Positions 1 to 7,341 of a DNA stretch of 7,877 nt are shown piece by piece. Origin of the DNA: an uncultured Kangiella sp. (GTDB taxonomy: Bacteria > Pseudomonadota > Gammaproteobacteria > Enterobacterales > DSM-103792); the NCBI GenBank assembly GCA_946481205.1, contig CAMLNB010000161.1, positions 1-7,877 on the forward strand. The letters run 5' to 3'. Position 1 is the stretch's first letter. The number at the start of each line of letters is the position of its first letter. The translations under genes were made by a program, and so were the position numbers. Under the pieces are notes generated by a model. It ran no database searches, was not told the DNA's origin, and worked only from the letters and a program-made list of their open reading frames with translations.

Positions 1-1
1 A

Positions 2-25
2 TGGTCGCTGAACTTTGCAAAATAA
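2..25 (+). CDS. possible C-terminal end of an upstream gene (partial)
   Basis: One forward frame entering from the left edge reads WSLNFAK and stops at TAA 23-25, four bases before an intrinsic terminator stem. A stop just ahead of a terminator is what the end of a transcription unit looks like. Another frame stays open to 42, but that stop lies inside the hairpin, and the third stops at 9-11, so this frame is preferred. Seven residues are too few to name a family. In Pseudomonas the gene beyond thiO belongs to the minor-pilin cluster, but nothing here proves that. Confidence 0.3.
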   Translation, partial: WSLNFAK

Positions 26-29
26 ATCG

Positions 30-53
30 AAGGCCGCGTTAGCGGCCTTTTTT
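30..53 (+). terminator. Rho-independent terminator
   Basis: An 8-bp perfect stem (AAGGCCGC paired with GCGGCCTT) closes a GTTA tetraloop and its right arm runs into six T residues (48-53). It follows a likely stop codon at 23-25 and precedes the thiO-like gene by about 135 bases, so it should end rightward transcription entering from the left. The thiO-like gene therefore probably has its own promoter. Confidence 0.85.
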
Positions 54-74
54 CTATCCTCGAAACCTCCTGTC

Positions 75-104
75 CCGGAAAGTTTCTTTGCCCGAAACTT
101 TCGG
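75..104. repeat. inverted repeat / hairpin upstream of thiO-like gene
   Basis: GAAAGTTTC (78-86) and GAAACTTTC (94-102) form a perfect 9-bp stem with a 7-base loop. Allowing one bulged G (77), CC at 75-76 and GG at 103-104 extend it. No T tract follows on either strand, so it does not look like a terminator. It sits between the upstream terminator and the start of the thiO-like gene and could be an operator, a leader-RNA hairpin or a copy of a dispersed repeat. I cannot distinguish these from one copy. Confidence 0.5.
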
Positions 105-187
105 TGCCAGAAAGGGGGTCCGCTGCGCTAGGATCACCGGCGCGTGCAGGCTCAGCCGCGCGGATCGAGACAACGGAATTTCAAGCA

Positions 188-1285
188 ATGAAAGCGGTTG
201 ATGTTTGCGTGATTGGCGGTGGCGTGATCGGCTTGTTGACCGCGCGTGAGCTGGTCATGGCCGGTTGCTCGGTCACGGTGCTGGAAGCCGGTGATTGCGG
301 CAAGGAGTCATCATGGGCCGGCGGCGGCATCGTCTCGCCGCTGTATCCGTGGCGCTATCGTCCGGCGGTCACAGCCTTGGCGTCGTATGCACAATCGGCG
401 TACCCGCTGCTGGCCGAACAGCTGCATCGCGATACCGGTATTGATCCTGAGTGGCAGCGCAGTGGCTTGGTGTTGTTGTCGATCGCCGACAAAGCCGACG
501 CCATCGACTGGGCACAGCAACAGGCGCGCACCTTGCTGCGTTGGCGCAGGGAAGAATTGGCGCAGGATCAGCCAGATCTGGCCGATGATGTTGAGGACGC
601 GCTCTGTTTTCCGGACGTTGCCCAGATCCGCAATCCACGTTTGCTCAAAGCTTTGCTTGCCGATGTGAAGCGTCGTGGTGTCAGCGTGCGCACCTTCACG
701 CCGGTACAAGGGTTTCGTCGTACGGAAACCGGTGCGATTGCCGCCGCGCTGACGGCGCAAGGTGAAGTGGTTGCGCAGCAGTTTGTGGTCTGCGCCGGCG
801 CCTGGAGCCAGCAGATTGTGCAGACCGAGGCAGAGCATCTGCCGATTGCGCCAGTACGTGGCCAGATGCTGATGTTTGCGCCACACCCGCACCGATTGCA
901 CCGGATTGTTTTGCGTGATGGCCGCTACCTGATACCGCGGCGCGATGGCCGGATTCTGTGCGGCTCGACATTGGAGCACGTTGGCTTCGATAAAAGTACC
1001 ACAGACGATGCGTACCAGAGTCTGTGGCAATCCGCAGTGCAGATCATGCCATCGTTGGCTCAGGTGCCGGTAGCGCAACACTGGGCCGGTTTGCGGCCTG
1101 GCAGTCCGGCCGGCATTCCGCGCATTGGCCGGGTTCCACAGCGGAAAAATCTCTGGCTGAACGCCGGGCATTTCCGCAATGGCATTGTGTTGGCGCCAGC
1201 GTCGGCGCGTTTGCTGGCCGACCTGCTGCTTGGGCGCGCGCCGCAAATCGATCCGGCTCCGTACCAATGGCAAGAGTCATCCTGA
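188..1285 (+). CDS. thiO: FAD-dependent glycine oxidase / D-amino acid oxidase family (ThiO-like)
   Basis: Predicted 365-residue cytosolic flavoenzyme of the DAO family. Known ThiO enzymes oxidise glycine to the imine used for the thiamine thiazole ring; relatives oxidise other small or D-amino acids. The N-terminus has the dinucleotide-binding fingerprint GGGVIG (residues 10-15) and an acidic residue ending strand two (VLEAG, 31-35). It is followed by SSWAGGGIVSPLYPWRY (41-57), typical of ThiO. PVRGQM (222-227) and GHFRNGIVLAP (327-337) are the usual C-terminal substrate/FAD signatures. Tyr247, Arg303 and Arg330 fall where the Bacillus enzyme, from memory, has substrate-binding Tyr246, Arg302 and Arg329. 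ATG 188 is chosen because it gives the family's usual length and begins directly at the Rossmann strand. A GTG at 104 would add 28 low-complexity residues starting inside a hairpin. The SD is weak (CGGA, 10 bases upstream). No other thiamine gene is present, so the substrate is inferred. A ThiO-like gene beside pilR is also my recollection of Pseudomonas. Confidence 0.88.
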   Translation: MKAVDVCVIGGGVIGLLTARELVMAGCSVTVLEAGDCGKESSWAGGGIVSPLYPWRYRPAVTALASYAQSAYPLLAEQLHRDTGIDPEWQRSGLVLLSIADKADAIDWAQQQARTLLRWRREELAQDQPDLADDVEDALCFPDVAQIRNPRLLKALLADVKRRGVSVRTFTPVQGFRRTETGAIAAALTAQGEVVAQQFVVCAGAWSQQIVQTEAEHLPIAPVRGQMLMFAPHPHRLHRIVLRDGRYLIPRRDGRILCGSTLEHVGFDKSTTDDAYQSLWQSAVQIMPSLAQVPVAQHWAGLRPGSPAGIPRIGRVPQRKNLWLNAGHFRNGIVLAPASARLLADLLLGRAPQIDPAPYQWQESS

Positions 1286-2049
1286 TGCAAAAATATCGGT
1301 TTTGTTCGCACGGGCTACTGCTGTGGCTGGCGGTGCTGGGTATCAGCTTTGATGCGCAAGCAGAGCCGGATGCGCTGCGACAGCGTGTGCTGACGGCGCT
1401 GGCGATACCGTCGACGGGATTGCCGGGCAATCACTACCTGCTGCGCCGAACCGACGCTGTAAGCGGTGCGATTCGATACTCGGAATACTGGCTGGATTTC
1501 CCGCGTCATCGACTGATGCGACGTGATCTCGGTTATGACGACAAAAACAATCAGGACAACACTAGTCAAGACAACACTAGCCAAGATAAAACCAGCCAGA
1601 ACGCATCAGTACTGATCTGGGCCAGTGCCAGCGAAGGTTGGCGCGAGCAGGGCGGGATTCGCACCTGCTTGACCGCAGCCGAGCGAGAGCAGGCGCTGGC
1701 CAGCTTGCGTTATCACTTTTACTACTTGTTTACGCAAGTCGAGACGGTGCTGACGGCGCAGACACCAATGCGCTGGCAAGTGCGTTCACCGTTGGTCGAT
1801 GCGTTCATGATTGAGGTGGATGCGGCGGATCGCATCATCGCGCTCGATTTTGACAACGGCCGCCGTGGCAAGGAACATGACTACCGCTTGGTGAACGGGG
1901 TCTGGTGGCCGTTTCAGTTTGCTATCAGCGATCAGGATAAGCCGATTCTTCACGGCGAGTTTTCGCAGTTTGCTATCCGCAGTGTGGCTGCCGAACTGGA
2001 TGACGCCAATCAGCAGCGCCTCTGTGTCGCCGCTCCAGCGGCGCCGTGA
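1285..2049 (+). CDS. exported protein of unknown function
   Basis: Predicted 254-residue exported protein; I do not recognise the family. Residues 1-26 form a signal peptide: basic start (MQKYRF), hydrophobic core LLLWLAVLGI (11-20) and a signal peptidase I site AQA before Glu27. There is no lipobox, so it is probably soluble in the periplasm. The mature part looks rich in beta strands, with YSEYWLDFPRHRLMRRDL (65-82) and a C-terminal stretch around NGVWWPFQF (204-212). These are loosely reminiscent of lipoprotein-carrier-like periplasmic folds, which is speculation. Two cysteines, 128 and 247, could form a disulfide. Residues 90-104 are three copies of a QD(N/K)TS repeat. ATG 1285 is preferred: it overlaps the thiO-like stop (TGATG), has AAGAG eight bases upstream and puts the signal peptide at the N-terminus. 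An in-frame ATG at 1267 would add six residues. The overlap implies translational coupling to the flavoenzyme. It converges on pilR with a 36-base gap. Confidence 0.8.
   Translation: MQKYRFCSHGLLLWLAVLGISFDAQAEPDALRQRVLTALAIPSTGLPGNHYLLRRTDAVSGAIRYSEYWLDFPRHRLMRRDLGYDDKNNQDNTSQDNTSQDKTSQNASVLIWASASEGWREQGGIRTCLTAAEREQALASLRYHFYYLFTQVETVLTAQTPMRWQVRSPLVDAFMIEVDAADRIIALDFDNGRRGKEHDYRLVNGVWWPFQFAISDQDKPILHGEFSQFAIRSVAAELDDANQQRLCVAAPAAP
1552..1596 (+). repeat. three-copy 15-bp in-frame tandem repeat (QD[N/K]TS)
   Basis: The units are CAGGACAACACTAGT (1552-1566), CAAGACAACACTAGC (1567-1581) and CAAGATAAAACCAGC (1582-1596). A decayed partial fourth copy, CAGAACGCATCA, follows. Each unit encodes Gln-Asp-(Asn/Lys)-Thr-Ser. 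The unit is a multiple of three, so gain or loss by slippage keeps the frame. It is more A-rich than the surrounding gene and probably encodes a flexible hydrophilic loop. The first two copies differ at two positions, which points to recent duplication. Confidence 0.85.
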
Positions 2050-2085
2050 CTGGCGAAGGAAAACGCTGAGCGGAGGCCGCTGCGA

Positions 2086-3456
2086 TCATTCGAGACCAAG
2101 TTTCTGCAGCTTGTAGCGCATGGCGCGGAAACTGATGCCGAGCTTGCGCGCCGCGGCGGTTTTGTTCCAGCGACAGGCCTCGAGTGCTTCGACAATCGCA
2201 TCGCGTTCGATTTTTTCCAAGTAAAGATCGAGCGGGATCTCGCCGCGCTTGCCAGGAGTCACGGCAGCCAGCGTCGCCGCATCAATGACTGGCTCGCTGC
2301 TTTCCGGTAACTGCAGATCTTCGATTTCGATCACATCGCCATCGGCCAGCGTCAGCGCCCGTTCCAGCAGGTTTTCCAGTTCGCGGATATTGCCGGGGAA
2401 GGCATATTTTTTCAGCCCGGCCAGCGCGCTTGGCGTCAAGCCCGGCTGGTTCATGCCGTGGCGTTCGGACAGCTTTTTCAGGATATGTGCCGCCAACTCG
2501 GGGATATCGTCGATACGCTCGCGCAAGCTTGGCGTGGTTACCGAGATAACATTGATGCGGTAGAACAGGTCTTGGCGAAAATGACCGTTCTGCACCAGTT
2601 CGCCGAGATCTTTGTGGGTGGCGCTGACAATGCGGACATTGATCGGAATTTCTTTTTCAGCACCGACCGGACGCACGGCGCGTTCCTGAATGGCGCGCAG
2701 CAATTTGACTTGCATCGTGATCGGCAAGTCGGCGACTTCATCCAGAAACAGCGTACCGCCATCGGCGGCCTGAAACAGGCCGGGCTTGTCGGCAACGGCG
2801 CCGGTGAAGCTGCCTTTCTTGTGACCGAAAAACTCGCTTTCCATCAGCTCAGATGGAATGGCGCCGCAGTTGACCGGAACAAACGGAGCATCGGCGCGCG
2901 GCCCAAGCGCATGAATCAATCGCGCCACCAATTCCTTACCAGTACCGGATTCACCGGTGATATGCACCGGCGCTTGACTGCGGGCGACTTTGGCGATGGT
3001 CTGCCGCAGCGCCTGCATCTTGCTGCTGGTGCCGATCAGCTGTGGCGCATCGGGCGGAAACTCAGTGACGATCTTCTCGCTCTCTGGCGTTGGCAAGGCC
3101 AGCGCATTCTTGACCAGTTCGCGCAGCACACCGAGTTCGATCGGCTTGGACAGAAAATCGAACGCGCCGGATTTCATCGCTTCGATGGCGGTTTGCATAT
3201 TGCCGTGTGCGGTGATCACGGCGACCGGCAGGCTGGGGTAATTGCTCTGGGCGTATTTGACCAGCTCAATGCCGTCGCCATCGGGCAGGCGCAAATCGGT
3301 CAGGCAAAGATCAAATTTCTGCTGGCTCAGCAGTTCGCGCGCTTGCTGCAGATTGGTTGCTTCGCGGGTATCGACCCGCATGCGACCCAGCGTAATGGCC
3401 AGCAGCTCAAGAATGTCCGGTTCATCGTCAACGATCAGGGCGAGCGGTGTTTTCAT
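2086..3456 (-). CDS. pilR: type IV pilus response regulator PilR (NtrC family, sigma-54 activator)
   Basis: Predicted 456-residue cytosolic transcription factor. In Pseudomonas, phosphorylated PilR activates the sigma-54 promoter of the major pilin gene pilA. Residues 5-118 are a receiver domain: acidic pair Asp10-Asp11, phospho-acceptor Asp54 (LTDLRLPDG), Thr82 and Lys104. Residues about 138-375 are an AAA+ domain: Walker A GESGTGKE (168-175), GSFTGA loop for sigma-54 contact (215-220), Walker B TLFLDE (235-240), and FRQDLFYR (293-300) with LRERIDDIP (311-319). A Fis-type helix-turn-helix ends the protein (about 427-451); its ISFRAMRYKLQKLGLE tail closely resembles Pseudomonas PilR. The loop has Ser where the canonical GAFTGA has Ala; I recall Ser in PilR proteins. 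The start lies 13 bases after the pilS stop and lacks a clear Shine-Dalgarno sequence, suggesting translation coupled to pilS. No sigma-54 target promoter was found in the window. The name is strongly supported by similarity and by pilS next to it. Confidence 0.93.
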   Translation of the reverse strand: MKTPLALIVDDEPDILELLAITLGRMRVDTREATNLQQARELLSQQKFDLCLTDLRLPDGDGIELVKYAQSNYPSLPVAVITAHGNMQTAIEAMKSGAFDFLSKPIELGVLRELVKNALALPTPESEKIVTEFPPDAPQLIGTSSKMQALRQTIAKVARSQAPVHITGESGTGKELVARLIHALGPRADAPFVPVNCGAIPSELMESEFFGHKKGSFTGAVADKPGLFQAADGGTLFLDEVADLPITMQVKLLRAIQERAVRPVGAEKEIPINVRIVSATHKDLGELVQNGHFRQDLFYRINVISVTTPSLRERIDDIPELAAHILKKLSERHGMNQPGLTPSALAGLKKYAFPGNIRELENLLERALTLADGDVIEIEDLQLPESSEPVIDAATLAAVTPGKRGEIPLDLYLEKIERDAIVEALEACRWNKTAAARKLGISFRAMRYKLQKLGLE

Positions 3457-3469
3457 CGGTTATCGTCGG

Positions 3470-5104
3470 TTATGGCGCGGGAATGGTTCGCTGCGCGGGA
3501 GCAAAACTGATACGGAAGCAGGTGCCGCCACTCGGGATGGGCAGGTAACTCAGCTGCGCCTGATTGGCTTCACACAACTCTCGGGCCAGATACAAGCCTA
3601 GTCCAAGTCCTTTCGAACTGGTGGTGAAGAACGGCTCAAACATTTTCTCGGCGACCTCCGGGTTAATCCCTTCACCGTGATCGATCACATCCAGAAACGG
3701 CCGGCCGGTGCTCTTGTCGAGACCGGCGTGCAACTCAAGCAAAGGCCGGTTGACCTTGCGGATACTGTAGCGCATGCCGTTTTCGCACAGATTGGTCAGC
3801 ACCTGGATCAGCTGGCCAACGTCGAACAGCACGATGATATCGCGCGGCGTCACGTCCGCCAAAATCTCCGGTGCCGGGCTGCGACCCAGTTTGAAATCCT
3901 CGACGAAATTCTGCAGGAAGCTCGCCATCACGATGCGCTCCGGCTTGGATGCACGCCGCTGCGAGATCTGCAGGATGTTCTCGATGATGTTGTTCATCCG
4001 CGCCGAGTGCTTCTCGATGATATCCACCAACCGTTGATCGGCCGGGCCGATATCGGGTGATTCTTTCAGCAACTGGGCGGCGTGGCTCAGCGCCCCGAGC
4101 GGATTGCGGATTTCGTGGGCGATGGAGGCGGTCAATCGGCCAAGCGAGGCCAGTTTCATCTGGGTCGCTTGCTGGGTGGTCTTGCTGGTGTCTTCGAGAA
4201 AGACCAGCGTCAGTTGCTGATCGGTGCCGAGCCCGGTGAAGGCCGGCAGCAAATCGGGGCCGGTATTGGCCAGCCGGAACGGCTCGCCTTTCATGTCCGG
4301 GTTGCGCCGCCAATGCCGCAGTTGTTTCAGCAACGCTGGGCTGACTTCATCGAGTGGTTTTTGCTGGACGGCGTTCGGCATGCCGAGCAAGGTCCAGGCG
4401 GCGTGATTGATCAGCTGGATTTGATGCTGTTTGTCGACCACCAGAACGCCGGCATTCATGTACTGAATGATGTGTTCGTTCAGGCGCTCGAGCTTGGCGA
4501 GGCTGACCCGGCTGGCTTCGGCGGCGGCTTCGGTTTCGCGGATGCGCCGGGCCAGCATCAACGCTAGCGCCGACATGGCAAAGAAGGTCGCGCCGAGAAT
4601 CCCGGTCTGGGTGAAGGTGTTGATCGAGCGATTGCCTTCGAGGAAGGACCAGGTCTGTTCGGTGACGATGGCGACGCTGGCCAACGCGGCAAACGCCAGT
4701 GCCCAGGGTCGCGCCAGGATCAGGCTGCAGGTAGTGACGCTGACGCCGAGCAGCATGCCGAGCCCGGTCGGTACCCCGCCGCTGGCGTGCATGGCCAGCG
4801 TGATGCAGGCGATATCGACCAGCACCATCATGACAACCTGAACGCGCACACTCGGCTGTCGGCGATAGAGCAGCGGAATGGTCAGCAGCGTCAGCAGCAG
4901 ATAGATCGCCGTGTTGTGCCGGTACAGTTGCGGCCAGTCCTGACCGAGGAAGCTTGGGCCGAGATTCAGTTCAAACAGCAACACCATGCCGCCGGCCACC
5001 AGGAACCGGTACAGGTTGAACATGCTGAGCGCGCGCCAGGTGTAGTGCTCACGGCTGTTGGCCTGATCGCGGGCGCGGACGAAGGCGGGGATGGCTTGGT
5101 TCAT
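3470..5104 (-). CDS. pilS: type IV pilus sensor histidine kinase PilS
   Basis: Predicted 544-residue inner-membrane histidine kinase, partner of PilR. In Pseudomonas, PilS senses the pilin pool through intramembrane contact with pilin and sets PilR phosphorylation. About six membrane segments lie at residues 31-47, 66-80, 88-107, 112-131, 134-149 and 167-187. A coiled linker follows (188-212). Next is a PAS-like domain (about 213-305, starting at MNAGVLVVD), then a HisKA domain with phospho-acceptor His330 in HEIRNPLGA. The ATPase domain has an N box around Glu441-Asn442, G1 DHGEGI (475-480), F box FEPFFTT (489-495) and G2 SKGLGLGLYLAR (497-508). The stretch SHAAQLLKES and the ELCEANQAQ tail match Pseudomonas PilS as I remember it. 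The N-terminus is somewhat longer than that protein's, and no good SD precedes ATG 5104. A later start would have to stay upstream of the first membrane segment, for example Met28. All catalytic boxes are intact. Confidence 0.93.
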   Translation of the reverse strand: MNQAIPAFVRARDQANSREHYTWRALSMFNLYRFLVAGGMVLLFELNLGPSFLGQDWPQLYRHNTAIYLLLTLLTIPLLYRRQPSVRVQVVMMVLVDIACITLAMHASGGVPTGLGMLLGVSVTTCSLILARPWALAFAALASVAIVTEQTWSFLEGNRSINTFTQTGILGATFFAMSALALMLARRIRETEAAAEASRVSLAKLERLNEHIIQYMNAGVLVVDKQHQIQLINHAAWTLLGMPNAVQQKPLDEVSPALLKQLRHWRRNPDMKGEPFRLANTGPDLLPAFTGLGTDQQLTLVFLEDTSKTTQQATQMKLASLGRLTASIAHEIRNPLGALSHAAQLLKESPDIGPADQRLVDIIEKHSARMNNIIENILQISQRRASKPERIVMASFLQNFVEDFKLGRSPAPEILADVTPRDIIVLFDVGQLIQVLTNLCENGMRYSIRKVNRPLLELHAGLDKSTGRPFLDVIDHGEGINPEVAEKMFEPFFTTSSKGLGLGLYLARELCEANQAQLSYLPIPSGGTCFRISFAPAQRTIPAP

Positions 5105-5307
5105 TCGGTCATTGTGGACGTCGTTCTAGGTAAATGCGTCGCTACGTACAAAACTGCAGGCAGTGTCGACAAAATTACCGGCCGCTGCAAGTCTGCCTGT
5201 TCGCCAGCGCCGGGATAGGCGAAAATATGCGCCAGATTTTGCTCGTGGCGGTAACGACGTTTGTCGTGATTACGCATCGCCAGCAGCACAGATGAGGAGT
5301 GTCGGCC
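5105..5307. promoter_or_regulatory. divergent intergenic region between pilS and nadE
   Basis: These 203 bases separate two genes transcribed away from each other, so promoters for both the pilSR operon and the nadE group should lie here. I found no convincing -35/-10 pair and no sigma-54 -24/-12 element on either strand. The best structure is an imperfect palindrome at 5251-5273 (GTAACGAC, GTTT loop, GTCG with bulge, TTAC), about 35 bases before nadE. Small A/T-rich patches (near 5221-5228 forward, 5150-5175 reverse) could hold -10 elements. The regulatory role is inferred from gene orientation only. Confidence 0.4.
5294..5299 (+). promoter_or_regulatory. ribosome binding site fixing the nadE start
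   Basis: GAGGAG ends eight bases before ATG 5308, near-ideal spacing. It overlaps the first base of the in-frame GTG at 5299, which would start three codons earlier, so that GTG cannot use this site. ATG 5308 is therefore the start. Confidence 0.8.
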
Positions 5308-6924
5308 ATGCAGATTGCATTGGCGCAAGTCAACGTACTGGTCGGTGATATTGCCGGCAACGTCGCGCGTTTGCGCAAGGCCATCACGCAGGCGAAGGCC
5401 GATGGCGCCCGCTTGCTGGTCTGCTCCGAGCAGGTCTTGTGTGCGTATCCGGCCGAAGATCTGGTGCTGCGCGCGGATTTTCAGCGGGCGATTGATCGCG
5501 GGCTGCGCGAGCTGGCCGACGCGGCGCGCGGCATTGCTGTGGTCGTCGGCCATCCGGCGCGCGACGGTGAGGTGCTGTACAACGCTGCCAGTGTCCTGCT
5601 GGATGGTCAGGTGTTGGCGAGCTACCGCAAGCAGCGTTTGCCCAATTATCTGGTGTTCGATGAAAAGCGCTATTTCAGTGAAGGCCATGAGACCTGCGTG
5701 TTTACTCTCGATGGTGTTCGTATCGGTCTGCTGATTTGCGAAGACCTTTGGTATCCAGAACCCATTGCGGCGGCAAAAGCCGCTGGTGCCGATTTTATCG
5801 TCAGCCCGAATGGTTCGCCCTGGCACCGCAGTCAGGCGGATGAGCGCGCAGCCGTATTGCAGGCGCGCGCAACGGAAACCGGCTTGCCGATCATCTATGT
5901 CAATCAGATCGGCGGGCAGGATGAGTTGGTGTTTGATGGTCGCTCGCAGGTCTGGACCGCCGCCGGCCGCATCCTGTTATGCACGCCGTTTGCCGAAGAT
6001 TTGCGCCATGTCCGTTGGCAAGCCGGCAAGCTGCAGGCGCTGGCGGACAGCGCGGAGGATCTCAGTGCCGAAGCCGAGATTTATCAGGCGCTGGTGCTGG
6101 GCGTGCGCGATTACGTCCAGAAGAGCGGTTTCAAAGGTGTCATTCTCGGTTTGTCTGGCGGCATCGATTCAGCGCTGGCGCTGGCTGTTGCGGCCGATGC
6201 GCTCGGTGCCGACAAGGTGCGTGCGGTCATGATGCCGTATCACTACACCGCCGATATCAGCGTCGAAGATGCTCGCCGGCAAGCGCAAATGCTTGGCGCG
6301 CAGTTCGACATTATTTCGATAGAGCCGATGGTCAAAGCGTTTCTGGACACGCTGGCGCCACAGTTTGCCGGCACCGCTGTCGATCTGACTGAACAGAATC
6401 TGCAGGCGCGTTGCCGCGGTACGCTGCTGATGGCCTTGTCGAACAAGTTTGGTTACCTGGTGCTGACTACCGGCAACAAGAGCGAAATGGGGGTCGGTTA
6501 CGCAACGCTCTATGGCGATATGGCCGGCGGTTTCGATGTGTTGAAAGACGTGCCGAAAATGACCGTGTATGCGCTGTCGCGTTGGCGCAATCGCCACGGT
6601 GAAGTGATCCCACAGCGGGTCATTGACCGGCCGCCGTCCGCTGAGCTGGCGCCGGACCAGAAAGACGAGGACAACCTGCCGCCCTATCCGGTGCTGGATG
6701 CCATTTTGGAGCGCTATATCGAGCGCGACGAAGGCCTGCCAGAAATCGTCGCGGCCGGTTTTGATGTCGCCACGGTCAAGCGGGTCATGCAGCTGGTCGA
6801 TCGCAACGAATACAAACGCCGGCAAGCGGCGCCGGGACCGCGCATCAGCAAACGGGCCTTTGGTCGCGATCGGCGTTATCCGATCGTTTCGGGTTTCATC
6901 AAACAGCCGGATGACTGGCGCTGA
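5308..6924 (+). CDS. nadE: glutamine-dependent NAD+ synthetase
   Basis: Predicted 538-residue cytosolic enzyme for the last step of NAD synthesis: nicotinate adenine dinucleotide, ATP and glutamine give NAD, AMP, pyrophosphate and glutamate. Residues 1 to about 250 are a nitrilase-fold glutaminase with the triad Glu41 (CSEQVLCAYPAEDL, 39-52), Lys108 (SYRKQRLPNY, 105-114) and Cys144 (LLICEDLWYP, 141-150). The released ammonia passes to the ATP-binding synthetase domain (about 255-538). That domain carries the pyrophosphatase loop GLSGGIDS (281-288), TTGNKSEMGVGYATLYGD (387-404) and RPPSAELAPDQKDEDNLPPY (441-460). The length fits the shorter two-domain class of about 540 residues rather than the longer mycobacterial type. 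Around Glu41 the common FPEL...GYPPEDL consensus is altered (Cys-Ser before Glu, Gln after, Ala for Gly), but the catalytic Glu is kept. It lies 78 bases upstream of glnB in the same direction, suggesting joint expression and possible P-II control. Confidence 0.95.
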   Translation: MQIALAQVNVLVGDIAGNVARLRKAITQAKADGARLLVCSEQVLCAYPAEDLVLRADFQRAIDRGLRELADAARGIAVVVGHPARDGEVLYNAASVLLDGQVLASYRKQRLPNYLVFDEKRYFSEGHETCVFTLDGVRIGLLICEDLWYPEPIAAAKAAGADFIVSPNGSPWHRSQADERAAVLQARATETGLPIIYVNQIGGQDELVFDGRSQVWTAAGRILLCTPFAEDLRHVRWQAGKLQALADSAEDLSAEAEIYQALVLGVRDYVQKSGFKGVILGLSGGIDSALALAVAADALGADKVRAVMMPYHYTADISVEDARRQAQMLGAQFDIISIEPMVKAFLDTLAPQFAGTAVDLTEQNLQARCRGTLLMALSNKFGYLVLTTGNKSEMGVGYATLYGDMAGGFDVLKDVPKMTVYALSRWRNRHGEVIPQRVIDRPPSAELAPDQKDEDNLPPYPVLDAILERYIERDEGLPEIVAAGFDVATVKRVMQLVDRNEYKRRQAAPGPRISKRAFGRDRRYPIVSGFIKQPDDWR

Positions 6925-6988
6925 AGCGTCGAAACCCGCAAAAGCTGCTACAGTCAGCAGACGAATACAGTTAGCAAGTGAATCGCGT

Positions 6989-7341
<353 letters not shown>

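Noticed and set aside
94..109. TGGCAC on the reverse strand as a sigma-54 -24 element
   Set aside because: No GC-containing -12 element lies at the required spacing, and no reverse-strand gene starts downstream of it.
104..187. 28-residue N-terminal extension of the thiO-like protein from GTG 104
   Set aside because: It has no ribosome site, begins at the edge of a hairpin, and would push the FAD-binding strand away from the N-terminus. ATG 188 gives the normal family length.
311..1273. 320-codon reverse frame opposite the thiO-like gene
   Set aside because: Antisense shadow; the forward frame carries the full FAD-binding and ThiO signatures.
2062..2083. Small hairpin (AGCGG-AGG-CCGCT) with TTTT on the reverse strand after pilR, as a terminator
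   Set aside because: The stem is only 5 bp and the T run starts several bases away. It is possible but too weak to call in a 36-base convergent gap.
2458..3510. 350-codon forward frame opposite pilR
   Set aside because: Antisense shadow of PilR, caused by G+C-rich codon usage; no motif and no ribosome site.
5101..5826. 241-codon reverse frame running out of nadE to the pilS start, with ATGA overlap
   Set aside because: Most of it is antisense to the NadE glutaminase domain, including catalytic residues. The overlap with pilS looks fortuitous and the product has no recognisable motif.
6945..6960. CTGCT...AGCAG hairpin between nadE and glnB as a terminator or attenuator
   Set aside because: A 5-bp stem with no T tract is expected by chance in a spacer of this size.
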